Notes under the pieces: generated by a model
The model's input: only the letters and a program-made list of their open reading frames with translations
Database searches by the model: none
Told to the model about the DNA's origin: nothing
Made by a program: the position numbers and the translations under genes
NCBI RefSeq assembly: GCF_003201875.1
Contig: NZ_QJKD01000009.1
Coordinates: forward strand, 203,309-267,308
Direction: 5' to 3'
Source of the DNA: Hungatella effluvii
GTDB lineage: Bacteria; Bacillota; Clostridia; Lachnospirales; Lachnospiraceae
Length of the DNA: 64,000 bases
Shown here: positions 44,787 through 54,204 of the stretch, piece after piece
Layout of the letters: every line of letters starts with the position of its first letter
How positions within the stretch are numbered: the first letter of the stretch is position 1

Positions 44787-45800
44787 ATGGCAGACTTGAA
44801 CGATGCATTAAACCTTGCCCAGGAGGCGCTGGAGCGCTGTTACTGGGATGACGAGAAGCAGTATTATGAGCACCATTTTCCGAGAAAAGAGGAGGAAGCC
44901 TTTGTATACTGGTGGCATGCCCATACGGTGGACGCCCTGCTGGACGGATACCTGCGTACCGGGAATGGCGTCTACATGGAACGGATCAGGAAGGAACTGA
45001 CCGGCACCTGGAACGCCAATCACCAGACCTTTCTCCACAACTGGTATGACGATATGGAGTGGATCGCCCTGGCGCTTCTGCGTCTCTGGGATGTGACGGA
45101 AAACGACGCATGCAGAAAAGAGGTATTTACGATCTGGGAAGATGTGAAGACGGCCTGGAATGACCATATGGGCGGCGGACTGGCCTGGCAGAAGAAGCAG
45201 TTGGATTACAAAAATACGCCGGCCAACGCACCGGCGGCGATCCTGGCATTCCGTTTATACCAGAGATTTGGAAGGCCCGAGGATTTGGAGTGGGGCGAAC
45301 GGATCTTTCAGTGGAACTTACGCCATCTGGTGGATCCTGACAATGGATTTGTCTGGGACGGGATCAACCGGCTGGGCGACGGAAAAGTAGACTATGAGTG
45401 GGAGTTTACGTACTGTCAGGGAGTATTTATGCAGGCAGCTTTAGAGTACTACCATATCACAAAGGATGAGGAATATTACGAGATGGCGCTTGCCACCTTT
45501 CGGGAGGCAAAACGGAGGCTGGCCGACAGCCACGGCGGTTTAATCCCGTATGAGGGACCGGATGACTGCGGTCTGTTCCGGGGGATTTTCTTCCGTTACT
45601 GCTGCGAGCTCTATGCGGAGAAGAAAAATGAGCCCGAGATCCGGGAGATGATTCACTTCCACGCGGAGACCGTGGCAAACCGGGGAATGAACCGGGAGGG
45701 GCTGATCGGCGGCAGCTGGGATGAGCCGGAGACAGGCACTGTGGATCTGGCTCAGCATCTGAGCGGAATCATGGTGATGGAGATGGCGGCAAGGTGCTGA
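44787..45800 (+). CDS. GH76 family glycosidase (alpha-1,6-mannanase type)
   Basis: The 337-residue protein has an (alpha/alpha)6-barrel pattern with the paired aspartates of GH76 in LHNWYDDMEWIALALLRLW, followed by WAGGLAW-like MGGGLAWQKKQLDYKNTPAN. There is no signal peptide, so it acts inside the cell on imported oligosaccharides. It lies 32 bp after the binding-protein gene. A GH105/GH88-type barrel was considered, but the DD motif and the neighbouring GH125 favour GH76. Confidence 0.78.
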   Translation: MADLNDALNLAQEALERCYWDDEKQYYEHHFPRKEEEAFVYWWHAHTVDALLDGYLRTGNGVYMERIRKELTGTWNANHQTFLHNWYDDMEWIALALLRLWDVTENDACRKEVFTIWEDVKTAWNDHMGGGLAWQKKQLDYKNTPANAPAAILAFRLYQRFGRPEDLEWGERIFQWNLRHLVDPDNGFVWDGINRLGDGKVDYEWEFTYCQGVFMQAALEYYHITKDEEYYEMALATFREAKRRLADSHGGLIPYEGPDDCGLFRGIFFRYCCELYAEKKNEPEIREMIHFHAETVANRGMNREGLIGGSWDEPETGTVDLAQHLSGIMVMEMAARC

Positions 45801-45836
45801 CCAGGGAACGGGAGCCGTTTGACTCCTGTAAGGACA

Positions 45837-45878
45837 CATGGTATTATATAAATGATATATCATTTATATAATACCATG
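45837..45878. promoter_or_regulatory. 42-bp perfect palindrome, candidate GntR operator
   Basis: The 42 bases 45837-45878, starting CATGGTATTATATAAATGAT, are their own reverse complement. The AT-rich centre AAATGATATATCATTT could hold an operator, and its half site recurs upstream of the ABC operon at 41485-41503. It lies 108 bp before the GntR gene. Confidence 0.7.
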
Positions 45879-45985
45879 CAGTCTGGATGAAACGATAGAA
45901 AACGGCGGGGCTGAAAGAGAAGGAAGGGGAGCTTTCTTCTCATTGGCCCGTCTGCGCACAGGTTGAGTGAAGAATGGAGGAAGTC

Positions 45986-47086
45986 ATGAAGGGAAAGCCA
46001 TTATATGAAAGAATTTATCTGGAGATATTAAATGACATACGGTCAGGGAAGTATGAGACCGGTGTGCGGCTCCCTTCTGAGAAAGAACTGTGTGGAATCT
46101 ATAATGTGAGCAGGATAACAGGAAAAAAGGCGATGGATATGCTGGCGGAGCGGAACATTATCATCCGGATGCCGGGGAAGGGATCGTTTGTCAACGACTC
46201 CTGGGAGCAGGCGGCAGAGTCTCTTCCGCAGGAGACAAAGACGGATTCTCCGGTGATCGGTGTGATTATGGACGGCTTTGGAGGCAGCTACGGCTATAAG
46301 CTGATTCTGGGAATTGAGAAGACCTGCAGGGAACTGGGATATTACATGGTGCTTCACTGTACCAATGGCAGCAGGACAGAAGAGAGCCGGGCAGTGGACC
46401 GGATGCTTTCCCTGGGCGCACAGGGGATCATCATCATGTGCGTGCACGGAGAGAATTTTAACTCGACTGTGCTGAAACTGGCGGTGGAGGAGTACCCCAT
46501 CGTACTTTTAGACCGGAGGCTGAAAGGCGTTCCGGTATCGTATGTGGGGACGGACAACCAGAAAGCGGCCAGGGAACTGACGGACTGGCTCCTGGACCGG
46601 GGCCACCGGAATATCTGCTTTGCGTCCCACTGCGGAGTGGACACCCCTACGATCGCAGACCGTCATCTGGGCTTTCTGGACAGCCATTTAGAACACGGCC
46701 TGACCACGAATGAGTCCATGTGGCTGACGGATTTGAAGGCCACGCTGCCGTCCCACCGCACGGAGGAATCGCTCCGCGAGGATTATGATAAGGTGAAGGC
46801 GTTTATCGGAAGCCATCCGGATATCACGGCATTTTTCGCGGTGGAATACGATATTGCCAGAATCATCCGGAGTTCTCTCGTGCAGCTGGGCGTTGAGGAG
46901 AAGTATACGATTGTATGCTTCGACGGTTATGACAATATAACCGGAGAAGAGGACTTTACCCATATCAGCCAGGACGAGATCGCCATGGGACAGACGAGCG
47001 TATCCCTTGTGAGAGATCAGTTAAATGGCAGCCGGAATATCGAGCCGGTACTGATTCCGTATAAGATTATTCCCGCGGGCAATTAG
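45986..47086 (+). CDS. GntR regulator with LacI-type sensor domain
   Basis: The 366-residue protein has an N-terminal GntR winged helix (PLYERIYLEILNDIRSGKYE and LPSEKELCGIYNVSRITGKK) and a periplasmic-binding-like domain (VIGVIMDGFGGSYGYKLILG) in place of UTRA or FadR modules. GGAGG six bases before ATG 45986 is a better start than ATG 45974, which precedes it. It lies between the GH76 and GH125 genes and probably controls the mannan operon through the palindrome upstream. Confidence 0.88.
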   Translation: MKGKPLYERIYLEILNDIRSGKYETGVRLPSEKELCGIYNVSRITGKKAMDMLAERNIIIRMPGKGSFVNDSWEQAAESLPQETKTDSPVIGVIMDGFGGSYGYKLILGIEKTCRELGYYMVLHCTNGSRTEESRAVDRMLSLGAQGIIIMCVHGENFNSTVLKLAVEEYPIVLLDRRLKGVPVSYVGTDNQKAARELTDWLLDRGHRNICFASHCGVDTPTIADRHLGFLDSHLEHGLTTNESMWLTDLKATLPSHRTEESLREDYDKVKAFIGSHPDITAFFAVEYDIARIIRSSLVQLGVEEKYTIVCFDGYDNITGEEDFTHISQDEIAMGQTSVSLVRDQLNGSRNIEPVLIPYKIIPAGN

Positions 47087-47195
47087 TACAGCGTTGCGCA
47101 ATGCTGTACCAGGAATTTGACCGAGACAGTTTAGCAGCCACTAAGATGAGTGCAAGAAAATTTCCAAAAGCACTCACAGGCTGGATGGAGGAAAA

Positions 47196-48479
47196 ATGAT
47201 AGAGAGACCGGAAATACTGACAGAGACAGCTGACGAGCTGGAAAATTACTATAAGAAAGCGTACCCGCCGCTGGCGCCGCTTGTGAAACCATGTTTTTTA
47301 AATACCATTGATACGACAGTAAAGAAGCTGGGGGAAGAGGAGTATTTCGTAATCACCGGAGATATCGAGGCCATGTGGCTCCGTGACTCCTCTTTTCAGG
47401 TTATGCACTACGTGCCGTTTGCAGCAAAGGATGAGAGGCTGCGGGCAATTCTGCGCGGCATTATAGGAAAACAGGCGAGTCAGATTTTGACGGACCCGTA
47501 TGCCAACGCGTTTAACGAGGCTCCGGACGGCAGAGGCCACCAGGATAAAACGCAGTTAAACGACTGGGTATGGGAGCGGAAATACGAGCTGGATTCCCTC
47601 TGTGCGCCCCTTTATCTGGCGCATGCCTACTGGAAGGAAACTGGCAGCGCCGATATCTTTACAGAAGAATATGAGCGGATGCTGGCCGTACTCTTGTCAG
47701 TGGTCAAAACGGAGCAGAACCATGATAACTCGGCCTATACCTTTGAGCGGTCTGACTGCCCGGAGACCGACACTCTTCCGTGCGGAGGACTGGGGAATCC
47801 GGTGGGGCGTACGGGGATGTCCTGGTCTGGCTTTCGCCCTTCCGATGACTGCTGCACGTATGGCTATCTGATTCCTTCCAATATGATGGCGGTGGTTGCG
47901 CTGGGATTTGGGGAGGAGATTCTCCGGGAGGTATTAAAGAACATTTCCCTGGCAGAGGAATATGCGAAGACGAGGAAGCAGATCCAGGAGGGAATTGAAG
48001 CGTTTGGAATGGTGGAGCATCCGCGCTGCGGGAAGATGTACGCCTACGAGACAGACGGACTGGGCCGCTATAATCTGATGGATGACGCTAACTCTCCCAG
48101 CCTTTTAGCCATGCCGTACTTACATTACTGCGGCTGTGAGGATGAATTCTATGTCAATACGAGAAAATTCATACTGTCCGGGGATAACCCGTTTTACTAC
48201 CGCGGCGCCTGTGCGGACGGTGTGGGAAGCCCCCATACGCCGGAGGATTACATATGGCATATTGCAATTGTTATGCGCGCACTGACCTCGGCTGACCGGG
48301 AGGAGATACTGGCCTGCTTAGAGCAGCTGGCCGGAACGCATGCAGGGCTTTACTTTATGCATGAGAGCTTCCATAAAGATGATCCCACCCGGTTTACCCG
48401 CTCCTGGTTTGCCTGGGCCAACAGCTTATTTTCTGCGTTAATGCTGAAATTGAAGGAAGAAGAGTTTTTCTTCTTGTAA
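47196..48479 (+). CDS. GH125 exo-alpha-1,6-mannosidase
   Basis: The 427-residue protein matches GH125 over its full length, with VITGDIEAMWLRDSSFQV near the N-terminus and SGFRPSDDCCTYGYLIPSN and SPHTPEDYIWHIAIVMRAL later. GH125 enzymes remove non-reducing alpha-1,6-mannose by inversion. No signal peptide is present, so it acts in the cytoplasm after import, together with the GH76 enzyme. A terminator follows. Confidence 0.93.
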   Translation: MIERPEILTETADELENYYKKAYPPLAPLVKPCFLNTIDTTVKKLGEEEYFVITGDIEAMWLRDSSFQVMHYVPFAAKDERLRAILRGIIGKQASQILTDPYANAFNEAPDGRGHQDKTQLNDWVWERKYELDSLCAPLYLAHAYWKETGSADIFTEEYERMLAVLLSVVKTEQNHDNSAYTFERSDCPETDTLPCGGLGNPVGRTGMSWSGFRPSDDCCTYGYLIPSNMMAVVALGFGEEILREVLKNISLAEEYAKTRKQIQEGIEAFGMVEHPRCGKMYAYETDGLGRYNLMDDANSPSLLAMPYLHYCGCEDEFYVNTRKFILSGDNPFYYRGACADGVGSPHTPEDYIWHIAIVMRALTSADREEILACLEQLAGTHAGLYFMHESFHKDDPTRFTRSWFAWANSLFSALMLKLKEEEFFFL

Positions 48480-48512
48480 GGAGACAGAGGAGACTGGTAT
48501 TTTGTGGTGAAG

Positions 48513-48558
48513 GCGTACAGATTTCAGCAATGGCTGGAAACGAAATCTGTGCGCTTTT
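48513..48558 (+). terminator. terminator after GH125 gene
   Basis: GCGTACAGATTTC (48513-48525) pairs with GAAATCTGTGCGC (48542-48554) with one wobble pair, followed by TTTTCTGTTT. Confidence 0.8.
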
Positions 48559-48636
48559 CTGTTTGCCGCGGCGGCTCGTGCAGAGAGTATGCGGGAGATC
48601 GTTTAAACTGTTTGAAACTATTTATGGAGGGGAAAG

Positions 48637-50043
48637 ATGGGATTATCAGTTGGAGAGGAAACAAGATTCGGAATGAATCACGGGGCCGAAGAGGGGCCGA
48701 AGGAGAGACGGAAAAATGTTATCTGGTTCATCAGCGACCAGCACAGGGGGCAGGCGATGGGAATTCACGGTGATCCCAATGTGTCAACGCCCAACATGGA
48801 CTGGCTGGCCCGCACCGGCTGTGACTTTGAAATGGCGTACTCCGGCATGCCGCTGTGCAGTCCGTTTCGGGGTTCCATGCTGACAAGCCGCTATCCGCAC
48901 CACTGTGTGCCGGGCCATGAATATCCGCTGGATCCGAAGCTGCCGACGATTGCCAGTGTATTCCGGGAACATGGTTACGAGACTCTTTATCTGGGGAAAT
49001 GGCATCTGGATGGATTCCACGAGAGCGAGGGCAGGGCGGCGTTTCATTTCATCCCGAGAGAGCGGAGAGGCGGTTTTGAAAAGTGGCTGGGATATGAGAA
49101 TAACAACAGTCCATGGGATTCCTATGTACACGGAGACATGGGGGAGGGCGAGGTGATGAAGAAGCTGGAGGGCTATGAGACCGACGCCCTTACGGCCCTT
49201 TTGCTCCAATATCTGGACGAAGACAGGGAACGGCCGTTTTTTGCAGTGCTCTCGGTTCAGCCGCCTCACGATCCGTTTATTGCGCCGCCTGAATTTATGG
49301 GAGGCAGGAGCAGAGGAAGCGTTGAATTCAGGCAGAATGTGCCGTCGCTGCAAACGGTCAGGGACCGGGCGGCCGAAGATCTGGCCGGGTACTATGGAAT
49401 GATTGAAAATGTGGACTGGAATCTGGGACGGGTGATCCGTAAGCTTCGTGGCAGGAAGCTGCTGGAACAGACGCATGTCATGTACTTCAGCGATCACGGA
49501 GACATGATGGGCTCTCACGGACAGTTCCGAAAGATGACGCCTTACGAGGAAGCGGTGAGAATTCCGTTTTTGATTGGCGGAGAGATTCCGATGGATTACG
49601 GTGCAAGGGGCTGCAAGGCGGTGAAGCGGGTGATGATAAACCATGTGGATATCGCTCCGACCACCCTGGGATTGTGCGGTATTGAGAAGCCAGACTGGAT
49701 GGAGGGCTTTGACTACTCCTTCTGCCGGTTAAACCGGGGTGAAACGCACGGCGAAATCCCGGATTCCGTATATCTCCAGTCGGTGGCGCCCAACGGGGGA
49801 CCGGACAGCGTGGATCAGCCATGGCGTGGAATCGTGACCAGGGATGGCTGGAAGTATGTGAGATTTTACGGAATGCCGTGGCTTCTGTACCACTTAACGG
49901 AAGATCCGCTGGAAGAGGTGAACCTGGCACACAACGGGGAATTCCGGGAAAAACGTCTGGAGCTGGAGGCGCGGCTCCGGGAGTGGGAGGAAAAGACCGG
50001 GGATTTCGACAGCTCCCGCATTGTAAGAGAGGAAAAAGTATGA
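48637..50043 (+). CDS. sulfatase (Cys-type, formylglycine-dependent)
   Basis: The 468-residue protein is an alkaline-phosphatase-fold sulfatase. NVIWFISDQHRGQ gives the N-terminal metal site, and CSPFRGSMLTSRYP contains the C-x-P-x-R motif whose Cys must be converted to formylglycine, which in anaerobes needs a radical SAM maturase not seen in this window. FSDHGDMMGSHGQFRK gives the second metal site. No signal peptide is present, so it should act on imported material. ATG 48637 follows TATGGAGGGG. Its place after the mannan genes suggests sulfated glycan work, but a terminator separates them. Confidence 0.9.
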   Translation: MGLSVGEETRFGMNHGAEEGPKERRKNVIWFISDQHRGQAMGIHGDPNVSTPNMDWLARTGCDFEMAYSGMPLCSPFRGSMLTSRYPHHCVPGHEYPLDPKLPTIASVFREHGYETLYLGKWHLDGFHESEGRAAFHFIPRERRGGFEKWLGYENNNSPWDSYVHGDMGEGEVMKKLEGYETDALTALLLQYLDEDRERPFFAVLSVQPPHDPFIAPPEFMGGRSRGSVEFRQNVPSLQTVRDRAAEDLAGYYGMIENVDWNLGRVIRKLRGRKLLEQTHVMYFSDHGDMMGSHGQFRKMTPYEEAVRIPFLIGGEIPMDYGARGCKAVKRVMINHVDIAPTTLGLCGIEKPDWMEGFDYSFCRLNRGETHGEIPDSVYLQSVAPNGGPDSVDQPWRGIVTRDGWKYVRFYGMPWLLYHLTEDPLEEVNLAHNGEFREKRLELEARLREWEEKTGDFDSSRIVREEKV

Positions 50044-50113
50044 TATACTTTGGAGACAATTAAGAGATTGTTATAAGGGGGGACTGCGGACGCGGATTCC
50101 GCAGCATATACGG

Positions 50114-51493
50114 ATGAAAAAATATATTGGAAACAGGGCTTTTTATCGGATGATACTCGCGATCGCGGTGCCGATCATGGTTCAGAACGGCATCACGAAT
50201 TTTGTGGGGCTTCTGGATAATATTATGGTCGGAATGGTGGGAACGGAGCAGATGTCCGGCGTGGCCATCGTGAATCAGCTGATGTTTGTGTTTAATATCA
50301 GCATTTTCGGGGCGATTTCCGGCGCAGGTATTTTCAGCGCGCAGTTTTATGGCAGTGGAAATCATGAGGGCGTGCGCCATACGTTCCGTTTTAAGCTTAT
50401 CTTCAGCGTTCTGATTATCGTCGTGGCGGGCCTTCTGTTTCTGGTATGGGGAGAAAGTTTTATATCCATGTATCTTCACGGTGAAGAGGATGCGGCGGGA
50501 CTGGCTTTGGCGCTGGATCAGGGGCGCAAGTACATGCTGGTCATGATTCTGGGGATGATTCCATTTGGCATCGAGCAGGTTTACACCAGCACCTTAAGGG
50601 AGTGCGGAGAGACGGTTATCCCAATGAAAGCGGGAATCGTGGCCGTTCTTGTGAATCTCGTATTAAACTATATCCTTATTTTCGGAAAGTTTGGCGCGCC
50701 GGTGCTGGGCGTAGTAGGCGCGGCGGTAGCTACCGTGATATCCAGATTTATCGAGGCAGGGATTGTCATTCGGTGGACGCACTGCCATAAAAAGAAGAAT
50801 CCATTTATCACAGGGGCGTATCGCAGCCTGTACATTCCCGGAAGTCTGGTGAGGCAGATCGTTATCAAGGGGATGCCCCTGATGGTCAACGAGGTCCTGT
50901 GGGCCGGCGGCATGGCGACGTTAATGCAGTGTTATTCTGTGCGCGGACTGGCGGCAGTGGCGGGAATCAATATTTCCTCCACCATCGGTAATGTATTCAA
51001 TGTGGTGTATCTCGCCTTAGGCAACTCGGTGGCCATCATCATCGGTCAGCTGCTGGGGGCAGGAAAGATGGACGAGGCACGGGATACGGATACGAAGCTG
51101 ATTGCATTTTCCGTGTGCCTCTGCCTTGGAATCGGTGCTGTGCTGGCGCTTCTGGCCCCTCTGTTCCCTATGATTTACAATACGACGGATGAGGTGAAGG
51201 CGCTGGCGACAGCATTTATCCGGGTGATTGCGCTGTATATGCCGATGGGGGCATTTCTGCACGCGTCGTATTTTACCCTGCGTTCCGGCGGGAAGACGAT
51301 TGTGACCTTTGTCTTTGACAGCGTGTTCATGTGGGTGGTCAGCATTCCGTGCGCCTACGTGCTGAGCCGCTACACGGCGGTGCCGATCGTTCCCCTCTAT
51401 TTCGCCTGCCAGATGATCGAGATTATTAAGTGTGTGATCGGTTATGTGCTGGTGAAAAAGGGGATATGGCTGCAGAATATTGTGGAGGCGTAG
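50114..51493 (+). CDS. MATE family efflux transporter
   Basis: The 459-residue protein has twelve predicted helices and a complete MATE pattern, for example GLLDNIMVGMVGTEQMSGVA in the N-terminal half and INISSTIGNVFNVVYLALGN in the second. GGGGGG lies about 31 bases upstream, separated from the ATG by a hairpin (TGCGGA...TCCGCA), so translation may depend on that fold or the ribosome binding site is weak. It is probably a drug or metabolite exporter. Confidence 0.92.
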   Translation: MKKYIGNRAFYRMILAIAVPIMVQNGITNFVGLLDNIMVGMVGTEQMSGVAIVNQLMFVFNISIFGAISGAGIFSAQFYGSGNHEGVRHTFRFKLIFSVLIIVVAGLLFLVWGESFISMYLHGEEDAAGLALALDQGRKYMLVMILGMIPFGIEQVYTSTLRECGETVIPMKAGIVAVLVNLVLNYILIFGKFGAPVLGVVGAAVATVISRFIEAGIVIRWTHCHKKKNPFITGAYRSLYIPGSLVRQIVIKGMPLMVNEVLWAGGMATLMQCYSVRGLAAVAGINISSTIGNVFNVVYLALGNSVAIIIGQLLGAGKMDEARDTDTKLIAFSVCLCLGIGAVLALLAPLFPMIYNTTDEVKALATAFIRVIALYMPMGAFLHASYFTLRSGGKTIVTFVFDSVFMWVVSIPCAYVLSRYTAVPIVPLYFACQMIEIIKCVIGYVLVKKGIWLQNIVEA

Positions 51494-51685
51494 AGCATGT
51501 CTGAATCACAGAGAGATAAATCGGTATGATAAGGAGACTTTTGAGGAAATAAAGAGGCGGTAGGGTTAGAGGCTATTGCAGAGAAAGTAAAGCAGCTGGA
51601 CGGTTTTCTGTCGTTGGGACGGAGGGCGTTTGGCTCTTTTTTTCTTGACGCGTGTGTGGGGGAGGGGGAGATAAAAATAAAAGGG
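51494..51685. other. intergenic, no clear feature
   Basis: Apart from purine-rich stretches I see no gene, terminator or repeat between the MATE stop and the PadR promoter. Confidence 0.4.
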
Positions 51686-51723
51686 GTTGACATAGTAAGC
51701 AGTGATATGTTATAAATAACATA
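51686..51723 (+). promoter_or_regulatory. PadR promoter and operator
   Basis: A perfect -35 TTGACA (51686-51691) is followed 17-18 bp later by TTATAAA. The dyad ATATGTTAT-AA-ATAACATAT (51704-51723) overlaps the -10 and contains ATGT-N8-ACAT, the PadR box. A further half site ATAACATAT follows at 51731. Autorepression by the next gene is likely. Confidence 0.75.
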
Positions 51724-51893
51724 TGTAAAAGATAACATATAAAAGAGATGACATGCGGGAGCATTGATGTGTGAACCTAATCAATCATACTTAAAGGCAA
51801 TAATACCTGAACCCAGCAATACCCGTCCCCAACCCCAACAATAAGCGGCTAATATACCGAAAAACCGTTTCATCATCAAAAAGGAGGATTATC

Positions 51894-52439
51894 ATGGTAA
51901 CAATCGATTTCACAATTTTAGGAATGCTGAACTGGAAGCCAATGACTGGCTACGACATGAAGCGTATGATGCAGGATTCGCCGGTCATGTACTGGTCGGG
52001 GAATAACAATCAGATCTATAAAGCATTGGTACAGCTTCTTGATATGGGCTATGTTACAAACGAGCTGCAGTACCAGGAAAGCGCGCCCAACAAGAAGGTT
52101 TATTCGATCACGGACAGTGGGAGGGCGGCCCTGGAAGCATGGATTCTGGAGACAGAGCCGGAAAGTCCGGAGTTTAAGAAAGCGTTTCTGATTCAGATTT
52201 CCTGGGCCGGACTGATGGAAAAAGAAAAGATTGACCAGTTGCTTGCCCGGTATGAGGAACAGGTCAGAGAGCAGATTGCAATGCGGCAGGAGGAGAAGCG
52301 GCGTCAGAAATATTTCCCAAACCGGTCTGAGCAGGAGCACTATGTATGGGACCAGATTTATGATAATCTCTGCCAGTCCTATGAGGCCGAACTTCAATGG
52401 ACCGTCCGGTTCCGCGAAGGACTGAAGGCATTGAAATGA
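51894..52439 (+). CDS. PadR family transcriptional regulator
   Basis: The 181-residue protein has the PadR winged helix (FTILGMLNWKPMTGYDMKRM and NQIYKALVQLLDMGYV, then KKVYSITDSGRAALEAWI) and a Vir-type helical C-terminal dimerisation domain. AAGGAGG precedes the start. The 165-nt leader from its operator-bearing promoter contains no other gene. Such regulators sense phenolics, drugs or envelope stress. Confidence 0.92.
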   Translation: MVTIDFTILGMLNWKPMTGYDMKRMMQDSPVMYWSGNNNQIYKALVQLLDMGYVTNELQYQESAPNKKVYSITDSGRAALEAWILETEPESPEFKKAFLIQISWAGLMEKEKIDQLLARYEEQVREQIAMRQEEKRRQKYFPNRSEQEHYVWDQIYDNLCQSYEAELQWTVRFREGLKALK

Positions 52440-52475
52440 CGATTGAAAAAATGCGTGAAAAGGTGGTGATAAGGT

Positions 52476-52844
52476 ATGCAGACAGAAATTATAACGATGA
52501 ATCAGGCAAAAGCCGCAGTCATTTACAGCGGGGAATGCATTCTCAAGGACGCACAGTCGGCGCTGGACTTCATGATGAGTATGAAATATGAGACTGATTG
52601 TGAAAGGATTGCGCTGAATAAGAAGGCGGTCGCAGAAGAATTTTTCATTCTCAGCACAGGGCTGGCAGGCGAAATCTTGCAGAAGTTTATAAATTATGGG
52701 ATAAAGTTCGCAGTCTACGGTGATTTTTCCAGATATACAAGCAAGCCCCTGAAGGATTTCATTTACGAGAGTAATCATGGAAAGGATGTGTTCTTTACCA
52801 GTGACCGGGAAGAGGCAATCAAAAGGCTTACCGAGATACGGTAA
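52476..52844 (+). CDS. DUF4180 domain protein
   Basis: The 122-residue protein matches the DUF4180 pattern from memory: CERIALNKKAVAEEFFILST, LAGEILQKFINYGIKFAVYG and a C-terminal FTSDREEAIKRL. No function is established. It lies 36 bp after the PadR gene and is probably co-transcribed, an association often seen for this family; it faces the convergent acetyltransferase gene. Confidence 0.8.
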   Translation: MQTEIITMNQAKAAVIYSGECILKDAQSALDFMMSMKYETDCERIALNKKAVAEEFFILSTGLAGEILQKFINYGIKFAVYGDFSRYTSKPLKDFIYESNHGKDVFFTSDREEAIKRLTEIR

Positions 52845-52854
52845 GCCCAAAAAG

Positions 52855-53487
52855 TCAGGACTGTCTGATTGCCTTTGCCGGAACGCCTGCGACAACCGTA
52901 TGATCCGGAATATCCCGGATGACAACGGCGCCGGCCCCCACTATGGTTTCGGCCCCTACCTTGATATCGTCAATGATCGTACAGCCGATCCCTAAATATG
53001 CTTTTCGGCCGATCTCTGTGTGCCCTGCCATGGCGGCCCTGGGACAGATATTGACAAAATCTCCGATCATACAGTCGTGTTCGATGACAGCTCCCGTATT
53101 TACAATGCATCCGATGCCAACAGAAGCGTTTGTATTAATGACTGCTCCGGCCAGCACGGTACAGCCTTCCGAGATTACGGCGGAGGGACTGATCACCGCT
53201 GTGGGGTGGAGGAGGGAGGCCGGGTGAAGCCCTAAAGAAGCCAGCTTCGTAAGCTTTGCCTCGCGAAGGTCATTGCTGCCGGTTGCGACGATCACTTCAT
53301 CATAAGCGCTGAGAATTTCTAAGAGATTCCCGTCTGTTTCCTCATAGATTTTGTGGCCGGGTATCTGCCGGGATTCCTTTTCACGGATCGTTAAAAAATC
53401 AATCTCACCATATCGTTTCATTGCCAGAGCGCATTCTGCTGTTACCGTTCCCTGGTCTCCGGCTCCCCAAATCAATAATCTCTTCAT
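52855..53487 (-). CDS. NeuD/PglD-like acyltransferase
   Basis: The 210-residue protein has an N-terminal Rossmann-like PglD domain (LLIWGAGDQGTVTAECALAM) and a left-handed beta-helix of hexapeptide repeats (HPTAVISPSAVISEGCTVLA through VIRDIPDHTVVAGVPAKAIR). Such proteins acetylate amino-sugar nucleotides or sialic acid. It overlaps the upstream TetR gene by 4 bp, so the two are coupled; no other surface-glycan genes are nearby. Confidence 0.88.
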   Translation of the reverse strand: MKRLLIWGAGDQGTVTAECALAMKRYGEIDFLTIREKESRQIPGHKIYEETDGNLLEILSAYDEVIVATGSNDLREAKLTKLASLGLHPASLLHPTAVISPSAVISEGCTVLAGAVINTNASVGIGCIVNTGAVIEHDCMIGDFVNICPRAAMAGHTEIGRKAYLGIGCTIIDDIKVGAETIVGAGAVVIRDIPDHTVVAGVPAKAIRQS

Positions 53488-54065
53488 TCCAAATCCCCCT
53501 TTGACGTCTGCCAGACAGCAGGAATACAGTTCTTAAGCGTCTGCGCAATTCTGGATTCACTCTCTTTGCACCCGGTGTCCACCCAGCGTTTTACCACCAT
53601 GGTGAAGCCCGCCTGAAAATAAACGAAGTAATACATCATTTCATCCTCCGATGTAATCCCGGCCGCCTGGCAGCGCGGTTTTAAAATTAGATTCCACATA
53701 GGTTCAAACCCCTGTTTGAGCGGAAATGCCCGCCTGGTCTGCAGAGCAATCCGGTAGAAATACTGATGCTTCCGGATATGCTGCAGGAAAAGGAGAATCA
53801 GCGGGTCCGAGAACGGCAGATCTTCCGGATTGCTGTGGGACGGATAGCTTTCCAGAAGCTCCTGATGCAGAAAGTCTTCCATTCGATCCAGCATATCGTA
53901 AATATCCGTAAAATGCGCATAAAACGTGGACCGGTTGACTTCGGCGGTTTCACATATCTTTTTGACTGTTATTTTTTCAAATTCCGTGTGCTTCATCAGC
54001 TCCAGCATGGCGGCATCCATGCGGATCTCCGTTTCCCGGTAGCGTTGATTATTTTTCGTATTCAT
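53484..54065 (-). CDS. TetR family regulator
   Basis: The 193-residue protein has a TetR helix-turn-helix (FEKITVKKICETAEVNRSTF followed by YAHFTDIYDMLDRM) and a TetR_C-type ligand domain ending near QAGFTMVVKRWVDTG. It is first of a two-gene unit with the acetyltransferase and may control it. Confidence 0.9.
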   Translation of the reverse strand: MNTKNNQRYRETEIRMDAAMLELMKHTEFEKITVKKICETAEVNRSTFYAHFTDIYDMLDRMEDFLHQELLESYPSHSNPEDLPFSDPLILLFLQHIRKHQYFYRIALQTRRAFPLKQGFEPMWNLILKPRCQAAGITSEDEMMYYFVYFQAGFTMVVKRWVDTGCKESESRIAQTLKNCIPAVWQTSKGDLE

Positions 54066-54204
54066 GGCGTCGGCTCTTTTCTATTATTCCAACATAAATC
54101 GGTATATTGATGATTGTACAGAAAACTGTAACACAGTATGATGAAGAAAGCAAGAAAATGAATGAAATGACAGCAGCTATTTATATGGGAAATCTCTCAA
54201 ACTC

